Shown: one piece after another, positions 16,143 to 22,911 of the stretch
How the letters are laid out: each line of letters begins with the position of its first letter
Numbering within the stretch: position 1 is the first letter of the stretch
Assembly (NCBI GenBank): GCA_002753505.1
Contig: PEAG01000026.1
Location: 1-41,063 of the forward strand
Direction: 5' to 3'
DNA length: 41,063 nt
Source: Magnetococcales bacterium HCHbin5
GTDB lineage: Bacteria > Pseudomonadota > Magnetococcia > Magnetococcales > Magnetaquicoccaceae
Notes under the pieces: generated by a model
What the model was told of the DNA's origin: nothing
What the model saw: the letters and a program-made list of their open reading frames with translations, nothing else
Databases searched by the model: none
Position numbers and translations under genes: made by a program

Positions 16143-17165
16143 ATGGCAAGCCACTCGAAATCAGTGCTCACGGATGAGGAGCTGAAGGCCAGATATGCCT
16201 GGAGCCTGGACCGCAAGATTGAGGAGTCTTGTGACAGGATTGTGGACTGGCACTCCCGATTTGGCGGGCGGGTGTCCGTGTCCTTCTCCGGCGGGCTCGA
16301 CTCGACGGTGCTGTTGGATCTGGTACGGAACAAGTGCGGCTACCCGGATGTACCAGCAGTATTTTCCAACACCGGCTTGGAGTTTCCCGAAAACGTCCAT
16401 TTTGTCCGAAGCATCCCGAATGTCCATGAGATCCGACCCAGGCGGGGCTTTCGGCAAGTGATCGAGACCTTTGGCTATCCGGTGGTCAGCAAGCGCGTCT
16501 CCCAATATGTCGGCGAGGTACAACGCGCCCAGGGCGAGACGGCGACCAAACGGCTGCGCTTGACCGGGATGACTTCCCGTGGGACCAAGAGCCGCCTGGG
16601 AGAAATCCCGGATGTCTGGAAGCCGCTCGTCACTTGCGGCTTTCGGGTGTCGGACAAATGCTGCGATGTCCTCAAAAAAGAGCCTCTCGCCAGGGCCATG
16701 AAGCTGTTCGGTCCGCCGTTCGTCGGCACCCGGGCGGAAGAGTCCATGCAGCGGGAGCTTTCGTACAAACAGCATGGTTGCAACGCCTACCACATGCAGT
16801 CGCCCCGGTCGACACCGATTGCCTTTTGGACCGGCCAGGACATCCGGGAATACATCCAGCGAGAGTCGCTGCCGTACTCTCCCTTGTACGACATGGGCTA
16901 CGACCGCAGCGGCTGCATGTGGTGCCTGTTGGGTGCGCACCATGCCGATGACAACCGCTTCGAGCTGTTGGCCAAGACGCACCCAAGGGTGTACGCCTTC
17001 TGTCGGGACCGGCTCGGGCTGTTCGATGTGCTGCGTGTCGTGCAGACTTTGTGGAATGACCGGTATCGCAGGAAAAAGGTACCGCTACTTCCTTTACCCA
17101 GTCTGTTACCCACCAACCCCGCTCTGGCGGGGTTTCGTATTTCTGAGGGAGAGAAAGGGGGTTGA
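16143..17165 (+). CDS. PAPS-reductase-like PP-loop enzyme (DndC/CysH family)
   Basis: A 340-aa member of the adenine-nucleotide alpha-hydrolase group. The PP-loop SFSGGLDSTVLLDL is at 47-60, and TGLEFPENVHFV at 77-88 is the second nucleotide-site motif of the phosphoadenosine phosphosulfate reductase family. Cysteines in KCCDVLKKEPL and CMWCLLGAHH could carry sulfur or bind metal. Relatives activate a substrate by adenylation and often transfer sulfur (CysH, DndC, tRNA thiolases). Cellular target unknown. The ATG at 16143 has GAGG nearby and overlaps the radical SAM gene's end in another frame. The last ~16 codons run through a terminator-like hairpin. As third gene of the cassette, it may act with the Mom-like and radical SAM proteins. 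Confidence 0.8.
   Translation: MASHSKSVLTDEELKARYAWSLDRKIEESCDRIVDWHSRFGGRVSVSFSGGLDSTVLLDLVRNKCGYPDVPAVFSNTGLEFPENVHFVRSIPNVHEIRPRRGFRQVIETFGYPVVSKRVSQYVGEVQRAQGETATKRLRLTGMTSRGTKSRLGEIPDVWKPLVTCGFRVSDKCCDVLKKEPLARAMKLFGPPFVGTRAEESMQRELSYKQHGCNAYHMQSPRSTPIAFWTGQDIREYIQRESLPYSPLYDMGYDRSGCMWCLLGAHHADDNRFELLAKTHPRVYAFCRDRLGLFDVLRVVQTLWNDRYRRKKVPLLPLPSLLPTNPALAGFRISEGEKGG
17115..17134 (+). terminator. terminator-like hairpin, right block of cassette
   Basis: AACCCCGC (17115-17122), TCTG loop, GCGGGGTT (17127-17134), then TCGTATTT. It is nearly identical in order and spacing to the hairpin at 13071-13096, down to the following TTTCTG-AGGG. It lies inside the last codons of the PP-loop gene. The T run is weaker than in the left copy. 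Confidence 0.6.
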
Positions 17166-17166
17166 A

Positions 17167-17418
17167 ATGTCTCATCCACATCAGGTTGCACCGGCAATTG
17201 TCCAACAGAACACGGAAGGGCTGATCGTCAACTGTGCCTATGATGCTGACGGGTTGCGCTACCTGGGCTATGCGGCCCCGGGATCGTTGAATTCAGACCG
17301 CGTCTGGCAGATTCAGCGATTGGAGTACGCGGACGGCAAGGTCGTGGCCGTGCGGTTTGCGTCGAACGCCGAATTCTCCCAGGCATGGGAAAATCGTGAA
17401 GGTCTCGTCTACGCATGA
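17167..17418 (+). CDS. hypothetical phage protein (83 aa)
   Basis: An 83-aa protein with mixed strands and aromatic residues (APAIVQQNTEGLIVNCAYDAD, VWQIQRLEYADGKVVAVRFA). Unknown family, probably a small virion or assembly protein. The ATG at 17167 is preceded by AAAGGGGG and lies one base after the PP-loop gene stop. Its stop overlaps the next start (ATGA). It may have been the neighbour of the 12323 gene before the cassette came in. Confidence 0.6.
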   Translation: MSHPHQVAPAIVQQNTEGLIVNCAYDADGLRYLGYAAPGSLNSDRVWQIQRLEYADGKVVAVRFASNAEFSQAWENREGLVYA

Positions 17419-18032
17419 ACATCATCGACGCCATCATCAACGCCAGCATTGTCAAGAATGGCAATATCCTCTCCCTGGGCTCCGCATACCAGGGCGTTTG
17501 GACAACCGGTGTCACCTACCAGAAAGGGCAGATCGTTTCGGCCAATGGCAACCTGTTTGTCTGCCTGGACACCCATGCGGACCATCCCCCACCCGATACA
17601 GGCTTTTGGGATGACATCACCATGCGGGGTCCGACAGGGGCGACCGGCCCGCCCGGCAATCCGGGCTCTCCAGGTGGTTCCGGCAACCAGATTGTGGTGC
17701 GTGCCGGTCAGGTTCTGGGGAGCCATCGGGCCGTTTTGCTGGACAGCACTGGGTACGCAGTCTATGCCGACAGCAGTGATGTGCGCCATGCCGGTCGACT
17801 GTGCGGCATCACGGCCCATGCGGCCGTCGAGGATGAGTTTGTCACGGTTCATCTTGTCGGCGAGATGATCGATTCCTCCTGGGTATGGGATCTGTCCCGA
17901 CCCGTTTTTCTCGGCACCAATGGGCAGTTGACCCAGGTACCGCCCAGCACAGGTTTCATGCAGGTGATCGGGCAGCCGATCACGGCGCAATCCCTGTTTC
18001 TTCATCCCAAACCCTCCATCACACTCGCATAA
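17415..18032 (+). CDS. tail fibre protein with carbohydrate-binding-like and collagen-like parts
   Basis: A 205-aa probable receptor-side protein. Residues 25-55 (YQGVWTTGVTYQKGQIVSAN, LFVCLDTHADH) follow the pattern of chitin-binding/carbohydrate-binding modules often found on phage fibres. A short collagen-like stretch of Gly-X-Y triplets (GPTGATGPPGNPGSPGG, about 71-87) then suggests trimer formation. The C-terminal 115 residues are beta-rich (VVRAGQVLGSHRAVLLDSTG, VHLVGEMIDSSWVW). It starts by overlapping the previous stop and is followed by a 12-bp gap. Fibre location inferred. Confidence 0.68.
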   Translation: MNIIDAIINASIVKNGNILSLGSAYQGVWTTGVTYQKGQIVSANGNLFVCLDTHADHPPPDTGFWDDITMRGPTGATGPPGNPGSPGGSGNQIVVRAGQVLGSHRAVLLDSTGYAVYADSSDVRHAGRLCGITAHAAVEDEFVTVHLVGEMIDSSWVWDLSRPVFLGTNGQLTQVPPSTGFMQVIGQPITAQSLFLHPKPSITLA

Positions 18033-18044
18033 AGGAAACAACGC

Positions 18045-18566
18045 ATGGCCATTGATGCATTTCTTAAATTGGACCGAACCACGGGACTCTACGTGGAAAC
18101 CGCCCTGGTGGACAGTTCCGCCGGTGTTGCCAGTGCCGGCAAAGGGGTGGCCCTGGATGCCACAGGCCACGTGGCTCTCAACATTCTGCCCACCGGGGTG
18201 GGCCCGGAACTGGTCAATATCGTCGCATCAGAAAACCTGTCGGCCGGTGATTTCGTCAACATTCATGATGTGGCCGGGGTCTCGAAGGCCCGGAAGGCCG
18301 ATGCCACCAACGCCACCAAACCGGCCAACGGCTTTGTGAAAAGCAGTGCCACGACGGGTGCCAATGTGGATGTCTACCTGGACGGACTGAACGATGCGGT
18401 GACCGGCAAGACGGCCGGAACCCGCTATTTTCTCAGTGCCTCCACCCCCGGTGTAGCCACGGCCACCATTCCCAGCGCAAGCGGCAACCTCTGCCAATTC
18501 CTGGGTGTGGCCACCTCGGCCACGGGTATCGCCTTTCGCCCGTCGGACGGGGCTGTCTTGGCATAG
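18045..18566 (+). CDS. phage structural protein (173 aa), fibre-associated
   Basis: A 173-aa glycine-, alanine- and threonine-rich beta protein (VNIVASENLSAGDFVNIHDV, YFLSASTPGVATATIPSASG). The style is similar to the C-terminal half of the preceding gene (entry ...GQVLGSHRAVLLDS...), as both repeat a SAGD/LSA pattern seen in decoration and fibre proteins. AAAGGAAACAACGC precedes the ATG. A hairpin terminator follows its stop. Function unknown, virion component by context. Confidence 0.6.
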   Translation: MAIDAFLKLDRTTGLYVETALVDSSAGVASAGKGVALDATGHVALNILPTGVGPELVNIVASENLSAGDFVNIHDVAGVSKARKADATNATKPANGFVKSSATTGANVDVYLDGLNDAVTGKTAGTRYFLSASTPGVATATIPSASGNLCQFLGVATSATGIAFRPSDGAVLA

Positions 18567-18575
18567 TGGCCATTG

Positions 18576-18600
18576 CCCCCCGGTCGTGGTGACCGGGGGG
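18576..18600 (+). terminator. hairpin terminator before the propeller fibre gene
   Basis: CCCCCCGGTC (18576-18585), GTGGT loop, GACCGGGGGG (18591-18600): a perfect 10-bp stem, followed by CTCGTTT. The T run is short, so termination may be partial. It sits 26 bp before the start at 18626. Confidence 0.6.
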
Positions 18601-18625
18601 CTCGTTTACTGGATGGGGTGCAAAA

Positions 18626-20197
18626 ATGGCAACCAGAAAACCGCTTTTCATGGGAGCAGACGGTCGCCCGACAGAGTTGTCTGCGGTGGACAGCATTCCG
18701 CTCAGCAATGTTTCGGAGATGGGAGCCGCCTCCGTCACCGTGGCCGGAACCGCCGGGGCCGTGCCTGCGCCACCCATCGGTGGACAGGTGATGTTCATTC
18801 GGGGGGACAAACAGTGGGTGGTACCAGACCATGCCTTGCTGGGCAATCTGCAGGGTGGCTCCTCCGGGCAATATTACCACCTGAACTCAGCCTACAATAC
18901 CGCGCTGACTGGCTTGACCACCACGGAGTTGGGATACCTCTCCGGTGTCACCTCTGCCATCCAAACCCAACTGGGTGGCAAGCAGGCCACCATCACCGGA
19001 GCGGCCACCACCATCACCGGCAGCAACCTGACCGTGAGCAGGGCGTTGGTGAGCGATGGCTCTGGCAAGGTCTCTGTCGCATCCGTAACCAGCGCCGAGT
19101 TGGGGTACCTCTCCGGTGTCACCTCTGCCATCCAGTCGCAGATTACCGCCAAGATGGCCAATCCCATGACGACGGCGGGGGATCTCTTGTACGGAGGGGC
19201 CTCCGGAACACCCACCCGCCTGGCCAATGGCAGTGCCGGGCAGGTATTGCAATCCCAGGGCGGCACCTCGCCTCCTGTCTGGGCGACTCCGGGCAGTGTC
19301 GGGGAACCGGCCTGGACGAGCCGCACCGCAGCGGCCAACAACGTCTGGCAGTCGGTGGCCTATGGCAATGGCATGTTTGTCGCCGTGGCCAATTCCGGTT
19401 CCGGCAACCGGGTGATGAGTTCACCCGATGCCATCAACTGGACGACTCGCGTCAGTGCGGCCGACATCCAGTGGGTTGGCGTCACCTACGGCAACGGTCT
19501 GTTCGTGGCGGTATCTCAGACCGGCACCAATCGGGTGATGACCTCTCCCGATGGCATCACCTGGACGCAGCGCAGTACCAGTGGCCTCGATTTCCAGTGG
19601 CAGTCGGTCTGTTACGGGGCCGGAAAGTTTGTGGCCGTCTCCTTGAGCGGCACCAATCAGGTGATGACCTCTCCGGATGGCATTACCTGGACCGGGCAGA
19701 CAGCGGCGGCCGTGCGGGGTTGGAAGAGCGTTATCCATGTTCCGGCATTGGGCCTGTTCATCGCAGTGGCCATGTCTGGTACCGGCAACAGGGTGATGAC
19801 CTCGCCTGATGCCATCACCTGGACCCTGCGTGCCAGTGCCAACGATGCCCTCGGCTGGACCGGTGTGGCCTATGGCAACGGCATTCTGGTCGCAGTCACC
19901 CAGGACGGCACCACCCAGCAGGTGATGACCTCCCCGGATGGCATTACCTGGACGCTTCAGACCACCCCCTACACCAGCATGTTTTTCTCGGCGGTTGTCT
20001 ACGGGCAGGGGCTGTTCATGGCCATCTCAACCAACGGCAGCATTGGTGGGGCCATGACCTCCATCGATGGTGTTTCCTGGACCGCCAAGAGTTCGCCCAA
20101 CTCAACCATCTCGATCACGGGCATGGGCTATGCCAACGGGGTGTTTATCGCGCTGGGCAGCAATCTGGTGCTGACACGCGGCACCATCATTTTGTAG
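18626..20197 (+). CDS. tail fibre with seven-repeat beta-propeller-like end
   Basis: A 523-aa fibre protein. The N-terminal part (1-40, ATRKPLFMGADGRPTELSAV) anchors; residues 90-185 carry two copies of the GYLSGVTSAI module, of which the second is part of SRALVSDGSGKV...SAELGYLSGVTSAI. From about residue 238 to 523 there are seven repeats of about 40-45 residues, each with W-x-x-V-x-YGNG-x-FVAV and SPDGITWT. That count suggests a seven-bladed beta propeller, similar to YCF48- or sialidase-type repeats. It is likely to contact the host surface, possibly a glycan. Start ATG 18626 has only GGGGTG upstream. Enzymatic activity is not evident. Confidence 0.7.
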   Translation: MATRKPLFMGADGRPTELSAVDSIPLSNVSEMGAASVTVAGTAGAVPAPPIGGQVMFIRGDKQWVVPDHALLGNLQGGSSGQYYHLNSAYNTALTGLTTTELGYLSGVTSAIQTQLGGKQATITGAATTITGSNLTVSRALVSDGSGKVSVASVTSAELGYLSGVTSAIQSQITAKMANPMTTAGDLLYGGASGTPTRLANGSAGQVLQSQGGTSPPVWATPGSVGEPAWTSRTAAANNVWQSVAYGNGMFVAVANSGSGNRVMSSPDAINWTTRVSAADIQWVGVTYGNGLFVAVSQTGTNRVMTSPDGITWTQRSTSGLDFQWQSVCYGAGKFVAVSLSGTNQVMTSPDGITWTGQTAAAVRGWKSVIHVPALGLFIAVAMSGTGNRVMTSPDAITWTLRASANDALGWTGVAYGNGILVAVTQDGTTQQVMTSPDGITWTLQTTPYTSMFFSAVVYGQGLFMAISTNGSIGGAMTSIDGVSWTAKSSPNSTISITGMGYANGVFIALGSNLVLTRGTIIL

Positions 20198-20210
20198 AGG
20201 GGGACAGGAC

Positions 20211-20735
20211 ATGCTGCCGCACCGCTACTGGCGCGTTTACGTCACCAAATCCACCTTTGGTGCCACCATGCAGGTCTGCCTCTATGAGGTGGAGTTCAGA
20301 GGCACCATCGGTGGTCCCGACCAATGCGATGGCGGGGTGGCCTTGGCCTCCCACCGCAATGATTGGGCCTACCGGTTGTTCGACAACAATCCCAGCGAAT
20401 ACTGGATCAACGGCGGCCCCTCGGCAGACTCCTGGTTCCAGTATGACTTCGGAACAGGCCGTGCCGTCATCGTGGCAGAGATCAAGATGGTGTCACGGGG
20501 ATGGGAGGAGTCGCCAGAGGATTTTGTTCTGCAGTGGTCCGACGATGGCACTCACTTCACCACGGTGGCCTCCTGGTCTGGGATCAACGATTGGATCGGC
20601 GGCATAGAGAAACTGTTCGTCGTTCCGGACCCGCCACCCCCACCCACGCCACCGCCCACCGTAGCCCCATGGCAGTTTCGTTGTTCTGGGGGAAAGGTGT
20701 TGTGGCGGGGCAACCCGTTATCCAAGGGAGGATGA
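20211..20735 (+). CDS. discoidin-like adhesin domain protein (174 aa)
   Basis: A 174-aa protein whose first 140 residues form a discoidin/F5-8C-like beta domain: HRYWRVYVTKS, EVEFRGTIGGPDQC, FDNNPSEYWINGG, WFQYDFGTGRAV and FVLQWSDDGTHFTTVASWS. The same domain, with the same block order, is the N-terminus of the distal tail protein at 27652. A proline run (PDPPPPPTPPPT) links to a short tail. Such domains bind carbohydrates. GAGGGGG precedes the ATG. It may be an extra adhesin or an exchange partner for the distal tail gene. Confidence 0.68.
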   Translation: MLPHRYWRVYVTKSTFGATMQVCLYEVEFRGTIGGPDQCDGGVALASHRNDWAYRLFDNNPSEYWINGGPSADSWFQYDFGTGRAVIVAEIKMVSRGWEESPEDFVLQWSDDGTHFTTVASWSGINDWIGGIEKLFVVPDPPPPPTPPPTVAPWQFRCSGGKVLWRGNPLSKGG

Positions 20736-20738
20736 GCG

Positions 20739-21152
20739 ATGGATGACTATTTGGCAGCAGAGCCACTCATTGTGGCCCGACTCAAGGACCAACTCCTCAG
20801 CAATGTCACTGTCCAGTCCACCTGGGGGATGTCGAAACTTCAGGAGCATTTTGACACCCCACCGGCGGTACTGATCCTTCTGGAGGAGGATCGACCGGGA
20901 GAGATCAGCCTCTCTGGGACCGCACAGAAAATCGAGCAGGTCTGGACCTGCATCGTGGTGGTCAAGGATGCCGAAACCGAGGCCGGGCCGTTGATCAGCC
21001 AAGTTATCCAGGCTCTGAACGGTTGGCAACCGGAGGATACGGCCTTCTCACCATTCCGGCGCGTCAAATCCGGCTTCAGCCACGATTATTCGCCCAGTAC
21101 GACGTTTTATTTTCCGTTGACGTTCTCTACCTCATTTGTCTTCAACGTTTGA
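20739..21152 (+). CDS. tail terminator-like protein
   Basis: A 137-aa protein with the pattern of phage tail terminator (lambda gpU/Gp37-like): a helix with EPLIVARLKDQLLS, strands VQSTW, PPAVLILLEEDR, EQVWTCIVVVKDAE, then helix ISQVIQALNGWQP and strands to FYFPLTFSTSF. The tail terminator caps the finished tail tube and joins it to the head. It lies directly before the tail tube gene, the usual position. GGGAGGA precedes the ATG. Its start is 3 bp after the previous stop. Confidence 0.72.
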   Translation: MDDYLAAEPLIVARLKDQLLSNVTVQSTWGMSKLQEHFDTPPAVLILLEEDRPGEISLSGTAQKIEQVWTCIVVVKDAETEAGPLISQVIQALNGWQPEDTAFSPFRRVKSGFSHDYSPSTTFYFPLTFSTSFVFNV

Positions 21153-21164
21153 GAGGATCAAAAA

Positions 21165-22073
21165 ATGGCAACCAATCAGGTCGGTTATATCGGCTCCGGA
21201 CCGCTTTTTATCGGCAAACGGTCAGGCGGCAAGATGCGCTTTGTCGGGCAGGTGCCGGAGTTCAAGCTGGACATCACCGAGGAGACCAAGGAGCTGAAAG
21301 ACTACGTGAAGGGCAGCGGTCTGGCCGAGAGCGTCAGCTTCATCTCCAAGGTGGAGGCCTCCATCACCTTTGCCAGTGCCGACGTCCACAATCTCGTACT
21401 GGCGTTGCGTGGTGTCGAAGATGCCACCAGTGCCATTCCGGTGACCAGCGAGGCCCACACCGCCTATCCTGGCGGGTTGGTCGAGTTGCAGGGCGTCTCG
21501 CCGAAGAGTGTCTCGGTGAGCATTGCCCCGACGGCCCATGTGACCACCACGGCTTACACCGTTGGGCAAATCGTCAAACCCGCCACCGGTACCCACTTCT
21601 ACAAATGCAAGGTGGCCGGTACGTCAGGCGCGTCGGCACCCACCTGGAAAACCGACGGCACCGACACCACCGACGGTACCGTCACCTGGACGGACATGGG
21701 CACCATGGCCCTGACCGTCAGCGAGTATGAGATCAACTCGGCGGGGCTCTTCATTCCGGCTACTTCCACCAAAATTGACGAGACGGGCACTCCGGTCGAG
21801 GTCTCCTACACCACCTCGGCAGGCTACAACATCCAGGCCCTGGTCGGTGCCGGGGAGGAGTACCGGGTGGTCTTTGCCGGGAAAAACTTTGCCCGCAATG
21901 GCAAGGGGCTGAAAGTGGTGATGTACCGGGTGACCTTCTCTCCCACCAAGGAATTGGGCCTGATCAGCGATGAGTTTGCCAAGCTGACCCTGACGGCCAA
22001 GGTGTTGTCCGACGATACCAAGACCGGCACCGACATCAGTGCCTTCTGCGAAATCGACATGGAGGCGGTCTGA
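21165..22073 (+). CDS. major tail tube protein with inserted domain
   Basis: A 302-aa protein in the tail tube position. The core is a tube fold: KMRFVGQVPEFKLDITEETK and VEASITFASADVHNLVLAL at the front, EYRVVFAGKNFARNGKGLKV and ELGLISDEFAKLTLTAKVL at the end. In the middle, about residues 124-184, is an extra glycine/threonine-rich domain (YTVGQIVKPATGTHFYKCKV, SGASAPTWKTDGTD), like the carbohydrate-binding modules that decorate tubes. GAGAGGA precedes the ATG, and the stop overlaps the next ATG. Interior tube wall assignment comes from order and fold; the insert would face outward. Confidence 0.78.
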   Translation: MATNQVGYIGSGPLFIGKRSGGKMRFVGQVPEFKLDITEETKELKDYVKGSGLAESVSFISKVEASITFASADVHNLVLALRGVEDATSAIPVTSEAHTAYPGGLVELQGVSPKSVSVSIAPTAHVTTTAYTVGQIVKPATGTHFYKCKVAGTSGASAPTWKTDGTDTTDGTVTWTDMGTMALTVSEYEINSAGLFIPATSTKIDETGTPVEVSYTTSAGYNIQALVGAGEEYRVVFAGKNFARNGKGLKVVMYRVTFSPTKELGLISDEFAKLTLTAKVLSDDTKTGTDISAFCEIDMEAV

Positions 22074-22381
22074 TGAGCACCCCTCCACATGAAGGCGTCA
22101 CGGTCCATTTTGCCGGCAGTGACTGGGTGGTTCCGGCCTTGAGCCTGGGGCAACTCAAGCGGCTGATGCCCCACTTCCAGGCCCTGCAGGGCAGCAACTT
22201 TTCCATCGAGCAGATCGACAGCTCCCTCCAGGTGATCCATGCCGCTCTCTCCCGCAATTATCCCGCCCTCCAGTTGGAGGATGTCGAGGATCTGGTGGAT
22301 CTGGCCAGCATGCCCATCCTGATGGAGGCCATCATGCGGGCCTCCGGGCTGGTACGCCAGGGGGAAGCGATGGCGGGGTAG
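22073..22381 (+). CDS. tail assembly chaperone, lambda G-like
   Basis: A 102-aa protein, largely helical, with a short beta start (VTVHFAGSDWVVPALSLGQL) and helices LKRLMPHFQAL, IDSSLQVIHAALSRNYPALQ and MPILMEAIMRASGLVRQ. Position (tube, then here, then tape measure) and size fit lambda gpG-like chaperones that coat the tape measure while the tube is built. It ends GCG GGG TAG, immediately followed in the -1 frame by another open frame. GGAGG lies shortly before the ATG. Confidence 0.68.
   Translation: MSTPPHEGVTVHFAGSDWVVPALSLGQLKRLMPHFQALQGSNFSIEQIDSSLQVIHAALSRNYPALQLEDVEDLVDLASMPILMEAIMRASGLVRQGEAMAG
22373..22381 (+). promoter_or_regulatory. candidate -1 frameshift site before the chaperone stop
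   Basis: The last codons are GCG GGG TAG. Bases 22375-22378 are GGGG, so the glycine tRNA on GGG can slip back one base and still pair with GGG, then read GTA GAG GAA in the -1 frame. Five G at about 22359-22363 (CAG GGG GAA) is a second possible site. No start codon is available for the -1 frame nearby. Confidence 0.55.
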
Positions 22382-22548
22382 AGGAACTTCACTGGGACGA
22401 GATTTATGCCCACGTTATCGCCTCGACCGGCTGGACCTGGGAGTATATCGACGACTGTCTTACTCTGCCCCGCCTGATGGCTCTCAATCAGTATTGGGCC
22501 AAAAATCCGCCCGTCCACTGGCTGGTTGCCAGATACCTTGGACTCTGA
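22381..22548 (+). CDS. tail assembly chaperone extension, lambda T-like (-1 frame)
   Basis: A 55-codon frame too short to call on its own, but clearly protein-like: EELHWDEIYAHVIASTGWTW, then EYIDDCLTLPRLMALNQYW and a final PPVHWLVARYLGL. Its tryptophan-rich helical pattern (DELTLPRL...ALNxYW) is like the second half of GT chaperones. It has no own start, so the likely product is a G-T fusion made by -1 slippage at the end of the preceding gene, as in lambda gpG/gpGT. The fusion links the tube and tape measure. Confidence 0.72.
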   Translation, partial: EELHWDEIYAHVIASTGWTWEYIDDCLTLPRLMALNQYWAKNPPVHWLVARYLGL

Positions 22549-22566
22549 CCAACCCACAAAACATGG

Positions 22567-22911
22567 ATGAAAACAATGCGCGTCACAAAAACAGTCGACC
22601 TGGGAGCAGGCCGGACGGTGATCCTGCACGAGCTGCGCCCCAAGGATGTGTTGAAGTTCCTGCGCAGCATCTCCCAGGATCTGAAAAACACGGAGATGCT
22701 CACCCTGCTGACCGAAAGGCTCCCCCAACTGCTCATCCTGCTGGAGTGGGAAAACATTGTTCCGCCTGCGGGCGAAAACCTGGAAGATCTCTCGTTGTCC
22801 GAATGCGAGCAGGTGTGGACGGTGTTCCGGGAGATGCACCCCATGCTGTTTCTGGTGGCCGGGCAGATGCTCCAGACAGCACTGGTGGCCAGCCTGCAAC
22901 TGGGTAAATGA
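22567..22911 (+). CDS. tail assembly-associated protein (114 aa)
   Basis: A 114-aa, mainly helical protein (LHELRPKDVLKFLRSISQDL, EMLTLLTERLPQLLILLEW, VWTVFREMHPMLFLVAGQML). It sits between the chaperone and the tape measure and may be another chaperone. Hydrophobic residues near the C-terminus (MLFLVAGQMLQTALVASL) could pack on the tape measure or touch a membrane. I use the ATG at 22567; a second ATG at 22576 is equally possible, and neither has a good site. Its stop overlaps the tape measure start. Confidence 0.6.
   Translation: MKTMRVTKTVDLGAGRTVILHELRPKDVLKFLRSISQDLKNTEMLTLLTERLPQLLILLEWENIVPPAGENLEDLSLSECEQVWTVFREMHPMLFLVAGQMLQTALVASLQLGK

Larger units (their letters stand above)
13586..16177 (+). 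pseudogene. radical SAM enzyme gene split by an IS1380-family element
   Basis: Joining 13586-13879 to 15452-16177 gives one uninterrupted 339-aa frame. The N-terminal 98 residues look like a Rossmann, possibly cobalamin-binding, domain (PNLALMRLASYHRHQGDEVV, SVIFNSSAHLVEQFRRHFP, ILGGTGSGN). The radical SAM cluster motif is at C115, C119 and C122 (RGCRMRCRFCVVPE, the CX3CX2C form), followed by the TIM-barrel parts KVHLLDNDFFGQ, GVNTLEMAGIPPTHLMAYML and VGFDPMESWDG. The element lies between Tyr98 and Ser99. The left piece stops in the element at 13918; the right piece could start at a GTG (15434) in its end repeat, but without the first domain. Substrate unknown; neighbours suggest a nucleic-acid modification. 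GAGAGGGA precedes the ATG. Confidence 0.88.

Noticed and set aside
16143-17165. A Dnd phosphorothioation system
   Set aside because: Only the DndC-like PP-loop enzyme is present; no cysteine desulfurase, DndB, DndD or DndE is near.
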